Assembly (NCBI GenBank): GCA_964393115.1
Contig: CAYMST010000125.1
Span: forward strand, 1-13,626
Reading direction: 5' to 3'
Length of the DNA: 13,626 nucleotides
Origin: CAYMST01 sp964393115
Lineage (GTDB): Bacteria > Bacteroidota > Bacteroidia > Cytophagales > Cyclobacteriaceae
Positions 7,162 through 13,626 of this stretch are shown in pieces (positions within the stretch are counted from its first letter, which is position 1; each line of letters begins with the position of its first letter). Under the pieces are notes generated by a model. It saw nothing but the letters and a program-made list of their open reading frames with translations, had not been told where the DNA came from and searched no databases. Made by a program: the position numbers and the translations under genes.

Positions 7162-7770
7162 ATGAAAATGCTAATTATCACAACCGCTGCATTAGTTTCA
7201 TTAGGAATCATTCTTCAAGGATGGGTCATGTCCATTAGCGACGTCGAAGAACAACCGTATAAAGTCGTGATGTCTATTGATAAGGTTGAAATACGCTATT
7301 ACCCTCCCGCCAGAATGTTATCTGTATTAAGTAAAACACCTCAAGAAGAAACGAAACAAACCAATAACAGTAATTTCCGTGTTCTTGCAGGTTATATCTT
7401 TGGTGGAAACAGCACACAACAAAAGTTCGCCATGACAACTCCTGTCCATATGCATCAAACAGACACAGGAAGTCGCATGAGCTTCGTTTTCCCACAGCAA
7501 ACGTGGAATGCAACGTTACCTGAACCAAATGACCAATCCATTAAATTCCACTGGTCGGAAGCGCAATACGTCGCTGCTATTAGGTTTGGTGGTTTCCGGA
7601 CTCCAGAACTAGAGTTCGAGCACCAAAAGCAACTCATAAAAACCTTAAGCACTCATGGCATAGAGCATATGTCAGACTTTCGAATGCTTGGTTATGATCC
7701 ACCGTTTAAAATGGTAAATAGACGAAATGATTTAATTGTTTCGATCGACCCTGAAACAGTACCGAAATAA
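7162..7770 (+). CDS. SOUL-family haem-binding-like protein, membrane-anchored
   Basis: 202 residues from ATG 7162. A TTG at 7153 in the same frame adds only three residues and is less likely. Residues 3-23 form a hydrophobic signal or anchor segment, so the protein probably faces the periplasm. The rest fits the SOUL/HBP family: VEIRYYPPARM (42-52), FRVLAGYIFGGN (72-83), KFAMTTPV (88-95), MSFVFP (106-111), LPEPND (119-124), AAIRFGGF (138-145) and a closing LGYDPPF (176-182). Family members bind haem or tetrapyrroles in some cases, but many bacterial ones have no proven ligand, so haem binding is only a possibility here. It stands alone after a strong terminator, with 76 bases before nth. Confidence 0.87.
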   Translation: MKMLIITTAALVSLGIILQGWVMSISDVEEQPYKVVMSIDKVEIRYYPPARMLSVLSKTPQEETKQTNNSNFRVLAGYIFGGNSTQQKFAMTTPVHMHQTDTGSRMSFVFPQQTWNATLPEPNDQSIKFHWSEAQYVAAIRFGGFRTPELEFEHQKQLIKTLSTHGIEHMSDFRMLGYDPPFKMVNRRNDLIVSIDPETVPK

Positions 7771-7846
7771 TACCATTCTCGCACCTCCATAGGCTGACAG
7801 CAGCTCAAAGCAAGAATAATTTCCCTTCTTTGCTTGTTGATAATTA

Positions 7847-8518
7847 ATGAGACGAATGAAAAAATCCGAGAAGGTAGATTTTGTGGTGAACAAGCTGGAA
7901 GAACTGTATCCTGAAGTACCGGTTCCTCTGGACCATTATAGTCCCTATACACTTTTGGTTGCGGTACTTCTATCCGCACAATGTACTGACGAACGAGTAA
8001 ACAAAACCACTCCTGAGTTATTCGCACTTGCGGATAACCCTTATGACATGGCTCAAGTGCCCGTAGAAACCATAAAGGAAATTATTAGACCTTGTGGTTT
8101 GAGCCCGATGAAATCAAATGGCATTTCTAAATTATCTAAAATACTAATAGAGGAGCATAACGGGGAGGTCCCTGCGGACATGGAAGCGTTAGAGCGACTT
8201 CCTGCCGTGGGCCACAAAACAGCTTCCGTGGTTATGGCACAAGCCTTTGGCGTTCCTTCTTTTCCTGTTGACACGCATATTCACAGATTAATCTACCGTT
8301 GGGGATTATCTAATGGTAAGAGCGTTCAGCAAACAGAAGTCGACTGTAAAAGGCTCTTTGACAAATCCTTGTGGAATAAACTACACTTACAAATCATCTA
8401 TTTTGGAAGAGGTTATTGCCCTGCACGCGGGCATAATCCTCATAACTGTCCAATATGCTCACAGATTGGCAGAGCTCCAATTTTTCAGGAGTTTGACTTA
8501 AAGCCACCAAAAAAATAA
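7847..8518 (+). CDS. nth: endonuclease III, DNA glycosylase/AP lyase
   Basis: 223 residues; removes oxidised pyrimidines and cleaves at abasic sites in base-excision repair. The helix-hairpin-helix LPAVGHKTASVV (118-129) carries the Schiff-base lysine Lys124, and VDTHIHR (141-147) carries the catalytic Asp142. LLSAQCTDERVN (41-52) is also typical. The C-terminal iron-sulphur loop is altered. Cys191, Cys201 and Cys204 are present, but the position expected for the fourth ligand is Ala210, and the first gap is nine residues rather than the usual six. The cluster may therefore be absent or unusual. Glycosylase identity is secure; cluster status is uncertain. The ATG at 7856 is an alternative start three codons in. 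Confidence 0.93.
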   Translation: MRRMKKSEKVDFVVNKLEELYPEVPVPLDHYSPYTLLVAVLLSAQCTDERVNKTTPELFALADNPYDMAQVPVETIKEIIRPCGLSPMKSNGISKLSKILIEEHNGEVPADMEALERLPAVGHKTASVVMAQAFGVPSFPVDTHIHRLIYRWGLSNGKSVQQTEVDCKRLFDKSLWNKLHLQIIYFGRGYCPARGHNPHNCPICSQIGRAPIFQEFDLKPPKK

Positions 8519-8562
8519 CCACTTTTACCCTCCACCCTTATATAACACCTAAAGTCATATAC

Positions 8563-8979
8563 ATGAAAAATGTTTTTCTATACCTTATCCTAGGCTGCGC
8601 AACTCTTGCTTCTTGCACTACTAAATCTGCTAAACCAAACCCAATCTCAGTTCAATACATTGACGTAAATATGGCGAGTAGTATCATCACTAAAGATCAC
8701 AATACTATCATTCTAGATGTACGCACTCCTCAAGAATTCAATGCAGGTCATTTACCTAATGCCTTAAATATCAGCATACACGATGAACAGTTTTCAGAAA
8801 AAGTCAATAAACTCAATAAATCAAAGCATTACATTGTTCACTGTGCTGCCAACGTAAAAAATGGACGTAGCGCAAAATCCCTAAAAGTGATGTCAGATTT
8901 AGGATTCCCATATTTGAGTAGCATGAATGGAGGATATGCAGCTTGGAAAGAAGCAGGTAAAGCGGTTATCAAAGACTAA
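8563..8979 (+). CDS. rhodanese-like domain lipoprotein
   Basis: 138 residues. The signal peptide ends in lipobox LASC (Cys18), placing a single rhodanese domain in the periplasm or outer membrane. The domain shows IILDVRTPQEFNAGHLPNA (49-67), the likely active-site cysteine Cys94 in HYIVHCAANVKNGRS, and NGGYAAWKEAG (122-132). In ordinary rhodaneses the loop after the cysteine is CxxGxRS; here the Arg (Arg102) is eight residues after the Cys, so the loop is longer by about three residues. This may change substrate choice, for example toward a bulkier persulfide acceptor or redox role. It is preceded by 44 bases and ends eight bases from the convergent ispH. Confidence 0.87.
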   Translation: MKNVFLYLILGCATLASCTTKSAKPNPISVQYIDVNMASSIITKDHNTIILDVRTPQEFNAGHLPNALNISIHDEQFSEKVNKLNKSKHYIVHCAANVKNGRSAKSLKVMSDLGFPYLSSMNGGYAAWKEAGKAVIKD

Positions 8980-8987
8980 ATGCAGGC

Positions 8988-10229
8988 TTAAGGCATCGAG
9001 GATATCTCTGATATTTCTTCTAAGACCTTTTGTACAGATTTCTTTTCTGGGAAGAAGTCCAGGATTTTCTGAATTACTTCCTCCACCACAGCATCTGGAC
9101 ATGAAGCACCACTAGTGACCAACACTCTCAAGTGTTCTTTTTCAGGAATAAACGAAGATCTTTTCTCCGTCTTCGTGTGTCTATCAAAATGAACTATAGA
9201 ATCTTTTGCTTCTATTTTATCTGCAGCATTAATAAAATAAGTCGACAGTTGACTTTCGCAAAGCTCTACCAAATGAGTAGTATTCGCGCTCTTATACCCT
9301 CCTACTACCAATGCCAAATCAGCAGGAACCTTCAGCAATTCGTACAATGCCTCTTGGTTATCAGAAGTAGCATAGCACAGTGTATCCTTGGTATCCGCAT
9401 AATACGTCTTGGTATCCTGTCCTATAAACTTCTGAGCGAGTGCTTCTTTTATATACTTAGCAATGGCTTTAGTCTCTGTAGCCAGCATGGTAGTTTGGTT
9501 CACAACTCCCACCTTTTTAAGGTGTTCTGCCGGGTCAAACCCATGAGTTCTATTTCCTGCATCCCTGAAGTAATTTTGAAATACTTCTTTTGGTCTTTCT
9601 GACGCAATAACTTCTCCCAGCCGCTTTGCCTCTTCCATGTTTTGAATAATCAGTGCATGACCATTTTCCGCTGCGTGAGAAAAGGTTGCCCTCGTTTCTT
9701 CATGGTCAATCTTGCCATGAATGATAACCGTGTACGCTTTAGTACTTAATATCTTTGAGCGCTTCCAAACTCTTCCAACAAAAGGACATGTCGTATCGTA
9801 TTTTTCAATGCTAACCCCTTTTTTCTTGAGTAGCTCTTCGATCTCTATCGTGGTCCCAAATGCTGGTATTATAACAATATCTTCAGACTGAATTTCACTC
9901 CAAGGAATGTAGTTATTCCCCTTAGTATCCTGAATAAAGCGGACTCCCATATCCGCCAGATCTTGATTCACTTTTGGATTATGAATCATTTCACTGATGA
10001 GATACACCTGTTTATCAGCATACTCAGCAATAATACGGTACACCGTTTCAATTGCATTTTCTACGCCAAAGCAAAACCCGAAATGCCTAGCTGTATATAT
10101 AGTTAGGGGTCCAAAATCTAGCTCTGTAGGAGAAAGGTCAGCTCTATTCTGTTTAGATTTCTTCCGAATATTTTTAATACTGGAAATAATAGTAGAGCGA
10201 TATTTATTCGGGATATCAAATTTTCTCAT
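8988..10229 (-). CDS. ispH: 4-hydroxy-3-methylbut-2-enyl diphosphate reductase, long form
   Basis: 413 residues. This is the last enzyme of the non-mevalonate (MEP) isoprenoid pathway, reducing HMBPP to IPP and DMAPP with an iron-sulphur cluster in the cytoplasm. The three cluster cysteines are Cys53 (FGFCFGVENAIE), Cys148 (TTCPFVGRVWKR) and Cys285 (DTLCYATSDNQ). The substrate-site pieces IHNP (82-85), HGKIDHEETRATFSH (171-185), GGYKSANTTHL (310-320) and TSGASCPD (372-379) are all present. The protein is about 100 residues longer than the E. coli-type enzyme. It has an N-terminal extension of about 40 residues before the first cysteine motif and an insertion around 208-240, as in plant and cyanobacterial long forms. 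It ends tail to tail with the rhodanese gene with no terminator visible between them. Confidence 0.94.
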   Translation of the reverse strand: MRKFDIPNKYRSTIISSIKNIRKKSKQNRADLSPTELDFGPLTIYTARHFGFCFGVENAIETVYRIIAEYADKQVYLISEMIHNPKVNQDLADMGVRFIQDTKGNNYIPWSEIQSEDIVIIPAFGTTIEIEELLKKKGVSIEKYDTTCPFVGRVWKRSKILSTKAYTVIIHGKIDHEETRATFSHAAENGHALIIQNMEEAKRLGEVIASERPKEVFQNYFRDAGNRTHGFDPAEHLKKVGVVNQTTMLATETKAIAKYIKEALAQKFIGQDTKTYYADTKDTLCYATSDNQEALYELLKVPADLALVVGGYKSANTTHLVELCESQLSTYFINAADKIEAKDSIVHFDRHTKTEKRSSFIPEKEHLRVLVTSGASCPDAVVEEVIQKILDFFPEKKSVQKVLEEISEISSMP

Positions 10230-10938
10230 TTACGAACGCCACTTGACTTCAACAGGATTACACTACGCCTATTCTAATAGATTTAGTTATTAAACCAGCG
10301 TCGTAATAGACACAATTACTTTCGTTTGGTTGAACTAAAACTTGTAATTCCTTATGTAAAAGTAAGTGTTTATACAAAAAGTTTAGTTTACCTAATGATC
10401 TGTTGATGTACATAAGGGCTAGAACCTTAAGACCATCTAACGCATACGACAAAGAGAGACGTAACCACTTCAGTCGTTTGCCAGTGGGGTGAACAAAATT
10501 CAAGATAAACTTATTTTGTTTATCAGCTATATCGAAATTCTAAAGCCCATGCTTATGTATAAACTTTATACAAAACCTCGAGATTTTATGACTTGTCTTA
10601 CGAGTTAAAAAGAGTCTTTTTGATAACGCTCTTTACAATCATTCATTTTACAAACTAAGCTTCCCATAAAATCGTACCAACACCCCCTTCTTTGTTTCAT
10701 TATAATTAAAATCACTTTACTACATACCAAAACGATTAAGAGATTAATTAACGGTTTGAAAAAACTAAATTTCTCAACCTAGATTGGAAGACCACCAAAA
10801 AGAATAAAATTAAATATTGAGATTTAAGTGGATGATAATGAAGCATCAAGAAGCGAAGATCAGACACACAAAAAAGCCTTTAGTTTGCTCCAAACAAACA
10901 TTATTGGTTAATTCGAAGTAGTCAAGTAAAGCTTAAAC
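10230..10938. other. long AT-rich intergenic region
   Basis: These 709 bases lie between ispH (leaving leftward) and FG-GAP lipoprotein 2 (entering rightward), so they should hold both promoters. I see an inverted repeat GATAAAC / GTTTATC at 10504-10510 and 10518-10524 and several A/T runs, but no promoter consensus I trust and no RNA gene. An 81-codon open frame on the minus strand (10258-10503) has no recognisable motif and probably is not a gene. From about 10520 to 10938 both strands are closed by stops and very AT-rich. Confidence 0.5.
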
Positions 10939-12330
10939 ATGAAATTTTTAACGTATTCACTAGCCCTTTTAGTCGCAGTTATGACCAGCTGTTCAGACCA
11001 ATTTGATAATGATCAGGTCGAGGTGTCAGCCAATAATTCAACCATATCAACCAAGGATTTAAATGCTCAAACCAATGTTACAAACGCCATCAGAACTCGA
11101 TATCGTGGGTTTACGGTTACCATTCCAGAAGTCCTGGTTTGGATCCATCCAAACATGGTGACTCAATGGAGAGATGCTTCTGAAACAGCAATTACTAGAT
11201 GGAACCAGCAATTAGAGAAAATCAAATTTGTGCTAACAACTAATCGCAACGCGGCCGATATGGAAATTCTTTATGATGCTCAAGAATCCGAGAGTGCCTT
11301 TTCTAGTTTCGTTCCTCTTCCAGATAATATCTTAACCAGTTCACCCAGTAGTCAGTTTTCGTCAAACGGCCAGCCAGTCCGAAAATTATGGATTAACCCT
11401 GACTTTAATAGATGTCCTGCTGGTCAAACAACGGACATTAGAGTTGCTGCAGTACAACATATTTTAGGATTGAATATTGGTTTTGTAAACATAAACACGA
11501 ACGAAGGAGTACAAGTACCAGGTGGTATTCCAGACAACCCCAACTCTATATTTGCCTTCGATAGAGCATGCGATAGGTTCAGGGACTTTACTGCTCAAGA
11601 TATTCAAGCTATCAAAGTATTGTATGGCGCTGATGAATACTTACCGGGTGACTGGAATGGAAGCAGTACCAATAGAGATGATGTTGCCTTTCGTATTGGC
11701 AACAGAATCAATATTGATATTGACTTAGATGGAGACGTGGATATTTCATTTGCATATGGTAGAGGAAATCTTGAAGACCAATACTTAGTGGGCGACTGGA
11801 ACGGAGACGGAAGAGATGACATCGCCATTCGTAGAGGTAATCTCATTGCCATGGGTTTCGATCTAAATGGTACTGCAGAATTCTCTTTTAGATATGGATT
11901 TGGCAATGGAGAAGACGATTATCTAGCAGGTGACTTTAATGGAGACGGCATAGACGATATTGCTGTTAGACGTGGAAACCAAATTATCATCACCTATGAC
12001 TTCAACAGTGGAGGTCCCCTCACCGTGTTTAGATATGGACGCGGCAACGCAGAAGATGATTATCTGACTGGAGACTGGAATGGCGATGGCACAGACGGTA
12101 TTGCCATTAGGAGAGGGAGATTAATTGCCTATTCCAACGACTTGAACGGGACCGCTGAAGGCAATTTTAACTTTGGTGGCGGGAATACTGACTTCCAGTA
12201 CTTCACGGGAGACTTCGACGGAGATGGACAAGATGATATTGCTAGCGTAAACAACGGTACATTTTCTTCGTCCACAAACCTGAATACGTCACCAGAGATC
12301 ACCGTGAGTTTAGGGACAAATTTGAGGTAG
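10939..12330 (+). CDS. lipoprotein: degenerate M57-like metallopeptidase domain plus five FG-GAP/VCBS repeats (paralogue 2)
   Basis: 463 residues, with the same architecture as the protein encoded at 5600-6997. The lipobox is MTSC (Cys18), followed by SDQ. The M57-like part covers ~43-233, and five FG-GAP/VCBS repeats cover 234-463. By eye the repeat halves differ at about 17 of ~228 residues, while the N-terminal linker after the cysteine is the most diverged part. The motif replacing HEIGHCIGFRH is HILGLNIGFVN (174-184), again without the catalytic Glu and two zinc His, so both copies share the same loss. At DNA level most differences are synonymous, which points to an old duplication kept by selection on both proteins. 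Upstream sequence is unrelated to that of paralogue 1, so the two may be expressed differently. A terminator follows. Confidence 0.82.
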   Translation: MKFLTYSLALLVAVMTSCSDQFDNDQVEVSANNSTISTKDLNAQTNVTNAIRTRYRGFTVTIPEVLVWIHPNMVTQWRDASETAITRWNQQLEKIKFVLTTNRNAADMEILYDAQESESAFSSFVPLPDNILTSSPSSQFSSNGQPVRKLWINPDFNRCPAGQTTDIRVAAVQHILGLNIGFVNINTNEGVQVPGGIPDNPNSIFAFDRACDRFRDFTAQDIQAIKVLYGADEYLPGDWNGSSTNRDDVAFRIGNRINIDIDLDGDVDISFAYGRGNLEDQYLVGDWNGDGRDDIAIRRGNLIAMGFDLNGTAEFSFRYGFGNGEDDYLAGDFNGDGIDDIAVRRGNQIIITYDFNSGGPLTVFRYGRGNAEDDYLTGDWNGDGTDGIAIRRGRLIAYSNDLNGTAEGNFNFGGGNTDFQYFTGDFDGDGQDDIASVNNGTFSSSTNLNTSPEITVSLGTNLR

Positions 12331-12350
12331 TTAACAATAAGCACACAACA

Positions 12351-12384
12351 AAAAGGCATCAAGATTACACTTGGTGCCTTTATT
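12351..12384 (+). terminator. Rho-independent terminator after FG-GAP lipoprotein 2
   Basis: AAGGCATCAAG (12353-12363) pairs with CTTGGTGCCTT (12370-12380), with one G-U wobble and a 6-base loop, and is followed by TATTAAATT. It starts 22 bases after the stop. The T-run is weaker than in the terminator after paralogue 1, and the stem sequence is unrelated. Confidence 0.65.
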
Positions 12385-12610
12385 AAATTCTACACATTTC
12401 ATGAAAGAATAGCTACTTACCTGCAATGTTAATATCTATCTGTAATCTCCAAGTGTAGACAATTCAAAATATTTCACTACCCAGGCAAGCCATACCGATC
12501 CATATCTGTACAATTTTCGTTTCTTGCTTCACTAAACTCTCTTATTTAGAAATATGTCGACACGGGTATGAAGATGTATCAAAAGTCATCAATAAATGGC
12601 AACCTCAACA
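12385..12610. other. intergenic spacer without a recognised feature
   Basis: This spacer lies downstream of both neighbouring genes, which converge on it. The minus strand has two short open stretches (for example reading IWIGMACLGSEIF and then YTWRLQIDINIAGK) interrupted by stops. They could be remnants of an old gene but match nothing I can name. No terminator for the methyltransferase gene was identified. Confidence 0.3.
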
Positions 12611-13612
12611 TCACCTAGATACCTTTTGAGCATATATACAAATCCCTGAAGAATAACCAAATGCATTTAAAAGAACTCTAAAAGGAAACAACACAATATC
12701 TATTAGACTAATCATAGCCATACCAAGATTTAGTCTTTTCAGATACCTTTTCAAGGGTTTAAAATCAGTTCTCTTACTATTAGGCCAGTAACTTTTATCT
12801 CCAATCATGTAAGAAAAAGAAGAAACAACACTCATGTCATTATTTTCTAGCATCAGTTTTAAGTTTTTTTCTCGAAAGCAATGAAGATGATGAGGGGGTC
12901 TAAGCGCATAAATACGCTTGAAGATAAATTTGAAAACACTATCCTGAGGATATCTTTTCTTATGCCCCTTAAAAGTAGAGAGAAAGATTCGAGGACGCAG
13001 GAATATCTCCAATGACTTATTGTTTGGTGTCTCAATAATTAAAACTCCGTCTTCATTCAAGCATTTAGTTAAATCAGAAATCATGCCTGATGGATCCTTA
13101 AGATGTTCAATGACATGACGAAAAAAGACAATATCAAACCGTTTGTGATTTCCATCCTTGACGAAGTCATCCAATCTTTGATTGTATACCGATTTAATTT
13201 TATTATGTTCTTGGGCGAATTTAACCGATTGTTGATCCAACTCGATCAAAGTAACATCCATATTATTGTATTGAGATGCCTCTGTGTAATACCCTAATCC
13301 GCCTCCGACATCCAAAAAGCTCCGATATGGCCCAATTCCTAGTTTGTCAATTTTACTTAAGTAACCAGAAAACGCATTTCTGGTGATCTTTCGTTTATGC
13401 TCATCAACCTTACCTAACGATTCACGGTCCTTGTAGAGACCATCATAAGCTTTAATTAGTGTAGAATCGTCTGGTAGAGGTGAGATAAATCTTAAGCCGC
13501 AATTTTTACACCCTAGGATATTTCCATGCTGCTTACTTCGGCTAATAATGGTTGTTTGATTGCTGTTACAAACAACACATGGGGTGGGATTAGGTTTCAT
13601 CAATTCTTTCAT
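12611..13612 (-). CDS. zinc-ribbon class I SAM-dependent methyltransferase
   Basis: 333 residues, probably cytoplasmic. The N-terminus has a four-cysteine ribbon: Cys12-x2-Cys15 (PCVVCNSN) and Cys35-x2-Cys38 (LGCKNCGLRF). The Rossmann methyltransferase domain follows, with SAM motif I FLDVGGGLG (99-107), acidic Glu124 at the end of strand 2, and FDIVFFRHVIEHLKDP (159-174) leading to VLIIETPN (190-197). PPHHLHCF (239-246) is typical of sugar- and polysaccharide-linked members of the Methyltransf_23-like group. A C-terminal hydrophobic stretch (about 298-325) may lie on the membrane. Enzymes with this build often methylate nucleotide sugars or glycan chains, but the substrate here is not known. 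The ATG at 13612 is the longest; ATG 13600 is an alternative. Only 14 bases lie upstream in the window, so the operon context is cut off. Confidence 0.82.
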   Translation of the reverse strand: MKELMKPNPTPCVVCNSNQTTIISRSKQHGNILGCKNCGLRFISPLPDDSTLIKAYDGLYKDRESLGKVDEHKRKITRNAFSGYLSKIDKLGIGPYRSFLDVGGGLGYYTEASQYNNMDVTLIELDQQSVKFAQEHNKIKSVYNQRLDDFVKDGNHKRFDIVFFRHVIEHLKDPSGMISDLTKCLNEDGVLIIETPNNKSLEIFLRPRIFLSTFKGHKKRYPQDSVFKFIFKRIYALRPPHHLHCFREKNLKLMLENNDMSVVSSFSYMIGDKSYWPNSKRTDFKPLKRYLKRLNLGMAMISLIDIVLFPFRVLLNAFGYSSGICIYAQKVSR

Positions 13613-13626
13613 ACAATTGCGATATG

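Noticed and set aside
9132..9602. 156-codon plus-strand open frame
   Set aside because: It lies entirely inside ispH on the opposite strand, and its composition is that of an antisense shadow of a well-conserved gene.
10258..10503. 81-codon minus-strand open frame upstream of ispH
   Set aside because: No signal peptide, motif or family resemblance strong enough to trust (only a vague likeness of SLSYALDGLKVL to diacylglycerol kinase starts), and no plausible initiation context. Left as intergenic.
5600..12330. Composite transposon with the two FG-GAP genes as repeats
   Set aside because: The two copies are long-diverged at synonymous sites, lack terminal repeats, and enclose ordinary genes such as nth and ispH. 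They are paralogues, not mobile ends.
12385..12610. Possible transposase remnant on the minus strand (YTWRLQIDINIAGK)
   Set aside because: The likeness to the WxIE-type motif of DDE transposases is faint, the open stretch is short, and nothing upstream or downstream supports it.

Overview
The window looks like chromosomal DNA from a Bacteroidota bacterium, most likely a free-living Cytophagales-type lineage. The evidence is: AT-rich sequence with almost no Shine-Dalgarno sites; several lipoprotein signal peptides with the cysteine followed by S, D, Q or E residues; a decayed type IX secretion (T9SS) C-terminal sorting domain; and a degenerate relative of the M57 'HEIGH' metallopeptidases, a family I associate with this phylum. 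The genus is not determined.

Left part (1-4277): two copies of a ~170 bp palindromic, MITE-like element with TTAA at its ends (1-156 and 3342-3514, same orientation, ~92% identical) bracket a compact three-gene unit. That unit is an S41 (Ser/Lys) peptidase lipoprotein, an O-antigen-ligase/Wzy-like membrane protein and a membrane-anchored TPR protein, all overlapping and probably translationally coupled. In Bacteroides-type relatives known to me the last two are usually a single fused protein, so this looks like a split version. Immediately beyond the second element, on the minus strand, lies the wreck of a small secreted protein gene (3494-4067). It keeps a signal peptide at one end and a T9SS sorting domain at the other, but has several stops and a frameshift.

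Middle part (4278-10229): a four-helix membrane class III adenylate cyclase with a complete active site; a lipoprotein made of a catalytically dead M57-like domain plus five FG-GAP/VCBS repeats, with a strong terminator; a SOUL-family haem-binding-like protein; an endonuclease III (Nth) lacking the fourth cluster cysteine; a rhodanese-like lipoprotein; and, convergent with it, a long-form IspH (isoprenoid pathway).

Right part (10230-13626): a ~700 bp AT-rich gap, a second copy of the dead-M57/FG-GAP lipoprotein (protein nearly identical in the repeat half, DNA much more diverged), a terminator, and a minus-strand zinc-ribbon SAM methyltransferase.

No tRNA, rRNA, CRISPR array or intact transposase was seen. 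The items most worth a second look are the element-bracketed peptidase/ligase/TPR cassette, the secreted-protein pseudogene, and the paired dead-peptidase/FG-GAP lipoproteins.
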